Virus record (IMG/VR): IMGVR_UViG_3300005827_000039
Coordinates: 1-20,822 of that record
Length of the DNA stretch: 20,822 nt
DNA from: a virus
Reading direction: 5' to 3' (one strand)
Positions 15,222 to 20,822 of the stretch are shown here, one piece after another. The position numbers and the translations under genes are program-made. Below the pieces are notes generated by a model that was not told where the DNA came from, did no database searches, and saw only the letters and a program-made list of their open reading frames with translations. Position 1 is the first letter of the stretch; each line of letters begins with the position of its first letter.

Positions 15222-15235
15222 GCACCCCCTGCGAT
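15219..15235 (-). promoter_or_regulatory. G5-loop hairpin in the capsid leader (copy C)
   Basis: On the minus strand ATCGC-AGGGGGT-GCGGT forms a 5-bp stem with one wobble pair and a 7-nt loop containing five G. It begins at the last base of the scaffold stop codon and lies 36 nt before the capsid ATG. The core AATCGCAGGGGGT occurs again at 15308-15320 and, with one change, before the 162-aa gene. Its last three bases are shared with the next hairpin, so the two structures compete. Confidence 0.55.
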
Positions 15236-16128
15236 TATTTTCTTGTAAAGCCGTGAGCAATGCTTTCGGCTCTCAATTTGTCCATACCTAATTTTGTATT
15301 TAAATCAACCCCCTGCGATTTTAAGTGTTCGATTAAGTCGGCATGTGTTTTGTGTGTTACTGTTTTGTCATCTGTTTTTTGTTGACGACCACCAGCACCA
15401 CCATTGTTTCTATTTTCTTCTTTAGCGACCAAAACAGCATTTCTTTGAACCATTAATTCAAATGCTGTCAATGGCTTTCCATCAGTTTCAGAAACAATTG
15501 GTTTTCCGTTTTGAATGTAGATAATATTCCCCTCATTATCTTCACTCGCTTCAACGCTTCGCATATCCATACGTATCAATGATTTCGATTTTGCAATGAA
15601 CTCATTAATTTCGTTTTCTGTTTTGAGGCTCGAAGGTAATGCTATGTTTATTTTGTCAAGCCCTTTATCAATATCAGTCATTTTATTTTTTTCAAAATAA
15701 CGTGACTTTATTTCTGTAAGTGCTTGTTCTTTTTCTGCTTTTACAACTTCGATTTGTTTTGTTAGCGCATCTAATTGACCTTTAATTAAAGGGTCTTGGC
15801 TTTTCTGCATAACAACGTCAATCGCTCTTTTATTGTATTCATAAGTTTTTTCGTCCTGGCTAAGTTTTGCAACGCCTGTTTTTTCGAAGATTTCAGCATC
15901 CAAACGATCGTATATTTTACGAATTTTTGGTTTAATTACTTCTTCTTCATGTTGTTCTTTTAATTTAGAAATATGATTATCATAATCACTTTTCGAATTA
16001 ACAACATAACCTTTCGATGTCAAAACAGGAATTACCTGTTCTGTTATCGGTTCTTGAAATTTTGTTATAATATCGTTCAACAATTGAGGGTTCGTCCCTA
16101 CCTCGGTTTGTATTTCTTCGATTGTCAT
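15235..16128 (-). CDS. Putative capsid scaffold protein
   Basis: 297 aa immediately upstream of the major capsid gene, the standard place for a scaffold. The protein is highly charged and mostly helical, with coiled-coil-like stretches at about 50-80 and 112-150 (KQIEVVKAEKEQALTEIKSR). A flexible Gly/Asn-rich linker follows (ENRNNGGAGGRQQ, about 238-250), then a short basic helical C-terminus (AESIAHGFTRK), fitting a scaffold that binds the capsid through its tail. No protease motif is seen, and no separate prohead protease is encoded nearby. The TAA at 15237-15235 touches the G5 hairpin of the capsid leader. A 13-nt copy of that hairpin's core lies within this gene at 15308-15320. Confidence 0.75.
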   Translation of the reverse strand: MTIEEIQTEVGTNPQLLNDIITKFQEPITEQVIPVLTSKGYVVNSKSDYDNHISKLKEQHEEEVIKPKIRKIYDRLDAEIFEKTGVAKLSQDEKTYEYNKRAIDVVMQKSQDPLIKGQLDALTKQIEVVKAEKEQALTEIKSRYFEKNKMTDIDKGLDKINIALPSSLKTENEINEFIAKSKSLIRMDMRSVEASEDNEGNIIYIQNGKPIVSETDGKPLTAFELMVQRNAVLVAKEENRNNGGAGGRQQKTDDKTVTHKTHADLIEHLKSQGVDLNTKLGMDKLRAESIAHGFTRK

Positions 16129-16130
16129 AA

Positions 16131-16409
16131 TTAATTTTTAGGATTGTGTAATTCAGTTATTTTATAAGGTTCTAAAATTTTGTTTTTAATTAATTCTGCA
16201 TACTTGCCAACTGTATATGGCATAATCGACAGTGTTGCTGGATCTTCTACTTCGGCTTTCGATGGAAGGGTAAAAGTCATTACTTGACGAACAACAACGC
16301 AATTTTTCCACGTTATATCAAGTTTGTACTCTTCTTTTTTGTCGAGATTACCGTAAAAGAAATTTGCATTTTCTTTTTGTTCCAAATCTTTTAGTTTAGG
16401 TATTGGCAT
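16131..16409 (-). CDS. Small structural-operon protein of unknown function
   Basis: 92 aa, lying between portal and scaffold genes and overlapping the portal end by 14 nt; it ends 2 nt before the scaffold ATG. It has no membrane segment or signal peptide. The middle (ITWKNCVVVRQVMTFTLPSK) is beta-like and the C-terminal part (VGKYAELIKNKILEPYKITE) is helical. It may be a head accessory or assembly factor by position only. I do not recognise the family. Confidence 0.7.
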   Translation of the reverse strand: MPIPKLKDLEQKENANFFYGNLDKKEEYKLDITWKNCVVVRQVMTFTLPSKAEVEDPATLSIMPYTVGKYAELIKNKILEPYKITELHNPKN

Positions 16410-18072
16410 TTTCTTTAGTTTTAAGTTTATTTTGAACCATTAAATTTAATTCTGCTTTAATTTTTTCAATCTTAGTTTTGAATGGTAATTTACTCCCAAA
16501 ATTTTCAAGTTTCCCGAAAGTGTATTCAAATTCATCGACAAAGTTATAAAAGTTTGCCTTTAAAACAAATGATTCTTTGTCAGTTTCATTTATTCCTAAA
16601 TCTTTACACTCTTTTAATGAAAGTAAAGTATAAGGTTCGAGGCTCTTCATTATATTGATTCTATTGGCATCTATATAATTATTTTTGCTCTGTAAATAAT
16701 CAATAATATTTAATTTTTGAATTAATAAATAACTCGGCAACCCTGCAATTTTAGCATCGTTAAAGTCTTTTATTGCTTCTGAAATATTAATTAAATAAAA
16801 TGTAGTGCCGTATGATACTGAACTATCAATATAAAAATTTGAATATCTTAATCTACAAATTGTATCTATCAACCATTTTTCTGTCTGTTCAAAGTTTCGT
16901 GCAATCCAATTTAAAACATTTGTTTGCGTTTCTGTTTGACTTTCAATTTGGCTTTGATTAACGGCTTGGTTATTTGAAATCTTATTCTTTCCTGTTGCAC
17001 TCGCTAAAATGAAATTTCTTTGATCCTCACAAGATTTTGAATTAAATTCTAAGGATGGCACATCAACTTGGATTACTCCTGCTGGTGGAATTGTTAAAGC
17101 GTTTCCATCTCTAGGTGGTGGAACATCTAAATGCACACCCCAACCAATAGATTTATTAGTTTTACAAATCGGACATTCGTAGTAAGAACCTTTGTTTAAT
17201 TTAGATTTATTATAAACAAATCCATTTTCGCATCGATTTTGGTATTGGTCTTCAAACTGACATGGTTCGCCTTCATATCCCCATGTCCACGGATAAGACG
17301 AACTTAAATCTAAATTACCCTTAGCAATTACAGAAAACAAGTACCAATCCAAATGACTTAGTAACTGACTAATTGGCGAAATATCATCTTCCCAAATTTT
17401 CTTAACAGGACAGTATCCTAATGAATGGAATACTTCCGAAACAAAATAAAATTTATCCTTTTCTTTTATAAAAATTTTATAAGATATTTCATCAATGTAA
17501 ATAAACCTATCGCAATCTTTGAAAATGAAATATAAAACTTTATCTTCTTCTTTTGAAAAATCGATAATATCATCACTTTCAACTTTGTAAAAATACGGGG
17601 TCGGAATATTATTGTCAGATTGTTCCATCACTGGCATATCCACAACAATAAACGAACCTATTTCATACATCATACATTCGAAAACCTCTTTATGAAAAAA
17701 ATCTTTAATTTTTAAAGTTTTTTCATATTCTTTGAAATCTTCAAAAAACTTTTCATCAGAAAACTGAATGTCCTTAAATGAATCCTGAGCCTCAAAAACC
17801 TTTAGATACTCATCTTGAATCGCATCACACACCTCATTTGTTTTAATTGGAGTAGTTAGATGTTTTTCAAACTGAGTTTGTTTTGTTTTATCTTTTAAAA
17901 AAGATTTTACCCAGTCCAAATAATCAGTATAGTATGGCGATACGTCATCTTTACAAACAGCGATATCACAATGAAACTTTAACCGATTTTCGTGGTTAAT
18001 CGTTTTTTTTATGTTTACCGTTTGTTTCGGGTTTCTCAGTAATTCGAGTACTTGCTCGTTTGATAATGCCAT
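16396..18072 (-). CDS. Portal protein
   Basis: 558 aa. Portal subunits form the ring at one capsid vertex through which DNA passes and to which the neck attaches. The call rests on size, place between terminase and scaffold/capsid, and architecture: a mixed alpha/beta first half, a central segment rich in small and polar residues, and a long helical C-terminal part (NQSQIESQTETQTNVLNWIA at about 371-391 starts it, matching the clip/stem-helix region of portals). An odd feature is a Cys cluster at C271, C281, C300 and C303 (CPIC), which looks like an inserted zinc ribbon. The ATG at 18072 is the first Met of the frame and lies within the preceding small gene. The 3' end overlaps the next gene by 14 nt. 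Confidence 0.82.
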   Translation of the reverse strand: MALSNEQVLELLRNPKQTVNIKKTINHENRLKFHCDIAVCKDDVSPYYTDYLDWVKSFLKDKTKQTQFEKHLTTPIKTNEVCDAIQDEYLKVFEAQDSFKDIQFSDEKFFEDFKEYEKTLKIKDFFHKEVFECMMYEIGSFIVVDMPVMEQSDNNIPTPYFYKVESDDIIDFSKEEDKVLYFIFKDCDRFIYIDEISYKIFIKEKDKFYFVSEVFHSLGYCPVKKIWEDDISPISQLLSHLDWYLFSVIAKGNLDLSSSYPWTWGYEGEPCQFEDQYQNRCENGFVYNKSKLNKGSYYECPICKTNKSIGWGVHLDVPPPRDGNALTIPPAGVIQVDVPSLEFNSKSCEDQRNFILASATGKNKISNNQAVNQSQIESQTETQTNVLNWIARNFEQTEKWLIDTICRLRYSNFYIDSSVSYGTTFYLINISEAIKDFNDAKIAGLPSYLLIQKLNIIDYLQSKNNYIDANRINIMKSLEPYTLLSLKECKDLGINETDKESFVLKANFYNFVDEFEYTFGKLENFGSKLPFKTKIEKIKAELNLMVQNKLKTKENANT

Positions 18073-18217
18073 TTTCGAAGATGAAATTATTATCGTTTAT
18101 TTCCCAGTCATTAAATTTATGTTCAACTTGGTAGTTGAGTAATTTTTGGGCGTGTTCGATTTTAAAGTATCGATCAGCGCCCAAAGATTTACATTTAAAT
18201 TTTACAGTTGTTTCCAT
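17996..18217 (-). CDS. Small conserved phage protein of unknown function
   Basis: 73 aa from the ATG at 18217, which follows the tail tube stop (18222-18220) by 2 nt. A longer frame starts at 18244, but that would overlap the upstream coding end and adds an unlikely nine residues. The sequence is charged, with a pattern often seen in short phage proteins encoded beside portals (FKIEHAQKLLNYQ, then NNFIFENGIIKR). The last 77 nt overlap the start of the portal gene in another frame, a long overlap for this operon. No enzyme motif or membrane segment is visible. The role is unknown. Confidence 0.65.
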   Translation of the reverse strand: METTVKFKCKSLGADRYFKIEHAQKLLNYQVEHKFNDWEINDNNFIFENGIIKRASTRITEKPETNGKHKKND

Positions 18218-18219
18218 GT

Positions 18220-18858
18220 TTATGGATTGGTTACACTTGCCCATGTATAATCAGTCAATTTATATATTTCCAAATTATCGTCCCAGTCACGAGCTAGGTC
18301 CAATGAAAAATTATGTACGTTATCTGCTCCGTAACCTTCCGAACCTAATGATCCAGTTGCAACGTTATAAACAGGAATACCTTCAATATTCGAACCATTT
18401 TTAATACCAAAAATTCTCCCGTCGGTTGTTAAGAAGTATGCCCATAAATCAGTCGCCCCCGCCATTGGATATTTTGAATAATCCATTAAATTCTGCATTG
18501 CGATTTTTGTAGCACTTGAAATGTTATTCAATGTAGCTGTCATTGTAACAGATTTTTGACCTCTTACATTTCTTATACCGCCAATTGTAGAATTATCACC
18601 ACCACCAACAACGTCAAGTTCCGGGTTTGGAATAACTGGATTGGTCAAAGGTGGAGATAGCACACATTTTGTAGCATCTACTGCTGATAATAAAGGTGTT
18701 AACGTTGCTTTAAGCAGGATTGTTGTTGCTGTAAAACTTGGCGTTGTTTGTCTACGTTGAAAAATGATTTTTGCAATCTGATCAATACGTATCGGACAAG
18801 TTGTTTCGGGTACATTAGGAATTACGGCTGCGACAGGGCATTCGGTTGTTAATGACAT
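18220..18858 (-). CDS. Probable major tail (tube) protein
   Basis: 212 aa, soluble, without signal peptide or membrane segment. The central and C-terminal parts look beta-rich (VTMTATLNNIS, GRIFGIKNGSNIEG, HNFSLDLARDWDDNLEIYKL), and the size is typical of siphophage tube proteins. The leader carries a promoter-like box, a G5 hairpin and an A-rich initiation region whose sequence AAAATGTCATTAACA is shared exactly with the major capsid gene; that is expected for a protein made in many copies. Its place between large terminase and portal is unusual for a tube protein, so a decoration or head protein is an alternative. Cysteines near the N-terminus (C7, C21) are a visible oddity. The functional call is an inference. 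Confidence 0.5.
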   Translation of the reverse strand: MSLTTECPVAAVIPNVPETTCPIRIDQIAKIIFQRRQTTPSFTATTILLKATLTPLLSAVDATKCVLSPPLTNPVIPNPELDVVGGGDNSTIGGIRNVRGQKSVTMTATLNNISSATKIAMQNLMDYSKYPMAGATDLWAYFLTTDGRIFGIKNGSNIEGIPVYNVATGSLGSEGYGADNVHNFSLDLARDWDDNLEIYKLTDYTWASVTNP

Positions 18859-18875
18859 TTTATATTTTATATTTT

Positions 18876-18890
18876 GTCAGCCCCCTTGAC
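18876..18890 (-). promoter_or_regulatory. G5-loop hairpin in the tail tube leader (copy D)
   Basis: On the minus strand GTCA-AGGGGGC-TGAC forms a 4-bp stem with a 7-nt loop holding five G. It ends 17 nt before the ATG at 18858. The core CAAGGGGGCTG is identical to that of the copy before the tape measure gene. Similar hairpins precede the capsid and 162-aa genes. The G run is about 22 nt from the start codon, too far for normal Shine-Dalgarno pairing. The role is unknown. Confidence 0.55.
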
Positions 18891-18914
18891 GTTATTTTGA
18901 ATTTTAATTAGATA

Positions 18915-18922
18915 CAAAGATA
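18915..18922 (-). promoter_or_regulatory. TATCTTTG, possible -7 box before the tail tube gene
   Basis: TATCTTTG on the minus strand matches TAnnTTTG and lies downstream of the hairpin terminator, 56 nt before the ATG at 18858. It could restart transcription for the tail tube and portal genes. No convincing TTG/TTTG is found 17-23 nt upstream, where the sequence is a T/A-rich run, so it is weaker than the site at 19053-19083. Confidence 0.3.
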
Positions 18923-18935
18923 TAAAAAAATTTAT

Positions 18936-18978
18936 AAAAAAAAATCTGAAATGAATTTCTCAATTGATTTCAGATTTT
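18936..18978 (-). terminator. Hairpin terminator between terminase and tail tube genes
   Basis: A perfect 12-bp inverted repeat, AAAATCTGAAAT at 18941-18952 and ATTTCAGATTTT at 18967-18978. The inner sequence can add a 4-bp AATT stem around a TCTC loop. Read on the minus strand the hairpin is followed by a long T-rich stretch, as in an intrinsic terminator. The stem is GC-poor, so termination may be partial. It separates the terminase message from the downstream structural genes. Confidence 0.65.
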
Positions 18979-19047
18979 AAAAACCTATAATGTGTTTTTT
19001 TGATTTAAAATGAATTTATCTTTCAATTAAAGTCCTCACAATAATTG
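18936..19047 (-). ncRNA. Possible short leader RNA or small RNA
   Basis: The DNA between the promoter-like site at 19053-19083 and the hairpin terminator at 18936-18978 has no credible gene. An RNA starting near 19047 and ending after the hairpin would be about 110 nt. It would include most of a 9-bp stem (TTTCAATTA at 19021-19029 with TAATTGAAA at 19042-19050 on the plus strand, 12-nt loop) and the 12-bp terminator stem. It could be a stable small RNA, an attenuator leader, or simply the 3' end region of the terminase mRNA. The start site and existence are inferred. Confidence 0.25.
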
Positions 19048-19052
19048 AAACA

Positions 19053-19083
19053 CAAATATATGTTTTATTCTCGTCTTTTCAAA
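19053..19083 (-). promoter_or_regulatory. Bacteroidetes-type promoter after the terminase gene
   Basis: On the minus strand, TTTG (19083-19080, in the last codons of terL) is followed after 19 nt by TATATTTG (19060-19053). This fits the known Bacteroidetes vegetative promoter pattern, TTTG near -33 and TAnnTTTG near -7. It would start transcription near 19047 and drive the leader towards the tail tube, portal and capsid genes. It is the only TATATTTG copy in the window with a well-placed -33 partner. The call is from the motif alone. Confidence 0.5.
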
Positions 19084-20285
19084 TAAAAATTATTTGAGTT
19101 CAATCCTAAAAATCCATAACCAAAAGCATCCCAAAAATGATTAAATTTATCAATAGGCTCATTTGTAAGCATCCCATTAATTTCTCTCCATTTATAATTT
19201 TCTGCTTCGCGTTTCGCGTTTACATTTCGTACAATATGGATTTTATGTTTCTTCATTAATCCAATTCGCCAATTTATACCTTGACCTTTTGAAACCTTTT
19301 CAACATTTCGCCAACCTATTTGATTCAAATCTGAAACCATGTGATTGTCGTTAAACCTATCGGAACTATCCGCGATAACCTTTATACTTCTATCTACTTT
19401 TGCATTTGCCAATACGTCTCCAATTGTATTAGCATTATCAATCGGTTCGTAACAAAACAATTCCGCAAAAATACCACTACTTGAAATTCCTACTTTTACC
19501 AACGATGTCGGGTCGTTTGTATAACCAAAATCTAACCCGTAAACAAAACGAATATCTTTAGGGAATTCGTCAATCCATGTTATGTTTTGGAAAATACAGC
19601 CTTTCATTGCAGCTCGTTCGCCCAATCCATATACTTTCCACATATAGTCATCTGCGGTTCCGTTTTCTATATTTTTCGCAGTTGGTTCGTAAGACATTAT
19701 CTCATCACGTTGACCTTTTGGCAAAAATGGATTATCTAATTGAGTTGTTTTAATAAATTTAGTATCTGGACGCGTAACGATAGAATTGAAAATCCAATGT
19801 TCTGTTAACGAAGGGTTATAGTCTAAAAAAAATGCTTCATTACATCTTTGGTTTAATTGTCTAAATGAATCGAAATCAATTTCCATTGCTTCGTTACCCC
19901 AGATTATATCATGCCTCTCACCATGCGACCCCATAGAATCTAATCCAGTAAAAAATATTATATTCCCGAAAAGATTATAGTGTGTTGGTGAACTTCTATA
20001 ATACTCATTATCGTTATATAAATCGTATTTCTTTAAAATCTTAATAAAATCTTTAAGTAACGTTTTTTTTAAATCAGCGAATGTTTGGCGAAAACATAAA
20101 ATATCTTTATTCTTATTACGGTTAATCTCACAATAATATAGCAAAAATTGAATTATATCCCACGTCTTAGCAGAACCCGAACCGCCCTCAAAAACAAAAC
20201 CTTGTTTTTCTTGTTTATTAGACTTTTCAAATGAAAAATTTTGTAATAAAAAATCAAAGTTCTTCGCCGCTTTCAGTACTGCCAT
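19065..20285 (-). CDS. terL: Terminase large subunit (packaging ATPase and nuclease)
   Basis: 406 aa, usual length for this family. It powers DNA translocation into the procapsid and cuts the concatemer. The ATPase half shows a Walker A loop GGSGSAKT (34-41), a Walker B-like strand DIIWGNEA (126-133, acidic E132) and a LDYNP segment (154-158). The nuclease half has the RNase H-like acidic triad: LDFGYTNDP (D252), VIADSSD (D306) and HFWDAFGYG (D386). The ATG at 20285 lies inside the end of the small subunit gene; no later Met occurs before Walker A, so this start is preferred. The last codons contain a -33-like TTTG that pairs with the TATATTTG just after the stop. Confidence 0.95.
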   Translation of the reverse strand: MAVLKAAKNFDFLLQNFSFEKSNKQEKQGFVFEGGSGSAKTWDIIQFLLYYCEINRNKNKDILCFRQTFADLKKTLLKDFIKILKKYDLYNDNEYYRSSPTHYNLFGNIIFFTGLDSMGSHGERHDIIWGNEAMEIDFDSFRQLNQRCNEAFFLDYNPSLTEHWIFNSIVTRPDTKFIKTTQLDNPFLPKGQRDEIMSYEPTAKNIENGTADDYMWKVYGLGERAAMKGCIFQNITWIDEFPKDIRFVYGLDFGYTNDPTSLVKVGISSSGIFAELFCYEPIDNANTIGDVLANAKVDRSIKVIADSSDRFNDNHMVSDLNQIGWRNVEKVSKGQGINWRIGLMKKHKIHIVRNVNAKREAENYKWREINGMLTNEPIDKFNHFWDAFGYGFLGLNSNNFYLKRRE

Positions 20286-20709
20286 TTACTCTTACTATTT
20301 GAATACCTGTTATACCTTGTATTTGTTTATAATCACTTGTAACGTCTACTTTATCACCGTATTTTTTTGGGTTCATTTTTGCTAAAACCCATTTTCTTGC
20401 ATCTACTCTTAAACGACTTCTATTTACTAATTCATTATTCGCAATTTCTTTGCCTTCTTCGTTTAGTCTTACATCATTTTTCGAATCGTCGGAAATTTCT
20501 AAAATCTCTTCAAATATAATATCAGAACGTATTTCGCGCGCGTAGTTGTAAAGTTTATCGAAGTCTTTATTATCTTTTAACCAATTATAAAACGATGTTC
20601 TTGTAATTTCGGCTTTGTCAATAGCTGCATTAAAAGATAGCTTATTTTCAATTACATCGGTACATATTGAATTAAATATCATTTCTTTCTGCTCGTCACT
20701 ATATGCCAT
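20254..20709 (-). CDS. terS: Terminase small subunit
   Basis: 151 aa. The small terminase recognises phage DNA and hands it to the large subunit for packaging. A helix-turn-helix-like segment lies at about residues 25-47 (SFNAAIDKAEITRTSFYNWL), followed by an acidic helical middle region. A conserved block at 96-123 (NRSRLRVDARKWVLAKMNPK, then KYGDKVDVT) is typical of small terminases of the phage Sf6-like type. The ATG at 20709 follows the upstream stop by 3 nt. The last 32 nt overlap the start of the large subunit gene, a common arrangement for terminase pairs. Family recognition is from motifs only; position next to a clear TerL makes the call firm. Confidence 0.88.
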   Translation of the reverse strand: MAYSDEQKEMIFNSICTDVIENKLSFNAAIDKAEITRTSFYNWLKDNKDFDKLYNYAREIRSDIIFEEILEISDDSKNDVRLNEEGKEIANNELVNRSRLRVDARKWVLAKMNPKKYGDKVDVTSDYKQIQGITGIQIVRVNGSTESGEEL

Positions 20710-20712
20710 ACT

Positions 20713-20822
20713 TTATTTTTTAAATAATAATCGAACCTTTTTCACTAATTCATTAATCAATGTAAGTGGCAATATCAATATAAACGCTGGTGTCACTATA
20801 AATGTCGATTTAAATTCGTACT
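20713..20822 (-). CDS. C-terminal end of a small membrane-associated protein (partial)
   Basis: An open minus-strand frame enters from the right edge (first full codon at 20820) and ends with TAA at 20715-20713, only 3 nt before the ATG of the small terminase gene. The 35 visible residues hold a hydrophobic stretch (FIVTPAFILILPLTLI) followed by a basic tail (KKVRLLFKK), as expected for a membrane-spanning segment with a cytoplasmic basic anchor. The very short spacing to the terminase suggests translational coupling and one operon. The N-terminus is outside the window, so the function cannot be named. It could also be a chance open frame, but the stop-start arrangement favours a real gene. 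Confidence 0.5.
   Translation of the reverse strand, partial: YEFKSTFIVTPAFILILPLTLINELVKKVRLLFKK

Noticed and set aside
1-20822. tRNA genes, integrase, attachment sites, insertion sequences
   Set aside because: None was recognised on either strand; all substantial coding sequence is accounted for by the virion module.

Overview
The window is the virion-structure module of a tailed, siphovirus-like phage or prophage of the Bacteroidetes, most likely of a Flavobacteriaceae host. Evidence: the DNA is very AT-rich; almost no start codon has a Shine-Dalgarno sequence in normal position, and starts sit in A-rich contexts instead; promoter -7 motifs match TAnnTTTG; export signals have the Bacteroidetes look (S-Q or A-Q cleavage, SCNK lipobox); and one gene carries two DUF5977-like repeats. 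Every convincing gene is on the minus strand, so the module reads from the right end of the window to the left.

Layout in transcription order: the C-terminus of a small membrane protein (cut by the right edge), small and large terminase, a 206-nt leader holding a promoter, a terminator and a G5-loop hairpin, a probable tail tube protein, a 73-aa protein, portal, a 92-aa protein, scaffold and major capsid protein. Then come a terminator, an exported 161-aa protein, another terminator, a 372-aa neck-region protein, two probable head-tail connector/tail completion proteins, a small membrane protein, an HExxH protein, and a pair of tail assembly chaperone frames joined by a -1 slippery site. After these are a DUF5977 surface protein, a lipoprotein (probable moron), the 900-aa tape measure, a 771-aa tail-tip protein, three tail/appendage proteins (one with a signal peptide and decapeptide repeats), a holin-like protein and a membrane-anchored coiled-coil protein. 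No lysin, integrase, replication or regulatory gene is visible, so the window cannot separate a lytic phage from a prophage.

The most unusual signals are: (1) a family of four short hairpins with a GGGGG loop, in the leaders of the tail tube, capsid, tape measure and 162-aa genes, three of them 16-17 nt before the start codon; (2) a canonical A AAA AAC slippery heptamer that explains why the downstream chaperone frame has no ATG; (3) a promoter-like -7 box, TATATTTG, placed 0-9 nt after the stop codon of four genes, one with a good -33 partner, producing a possible ~110-nt leader or small RNA that ends at a hairpin; (4) a 41-bp inverted repeat (40/41) at the extreme left end around most of the last gene, either real or a fold-back artefact; and (5) exported proteins embedded in a capsid/tail operon. 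Families were recognised by reading motifs; no database search was possible.
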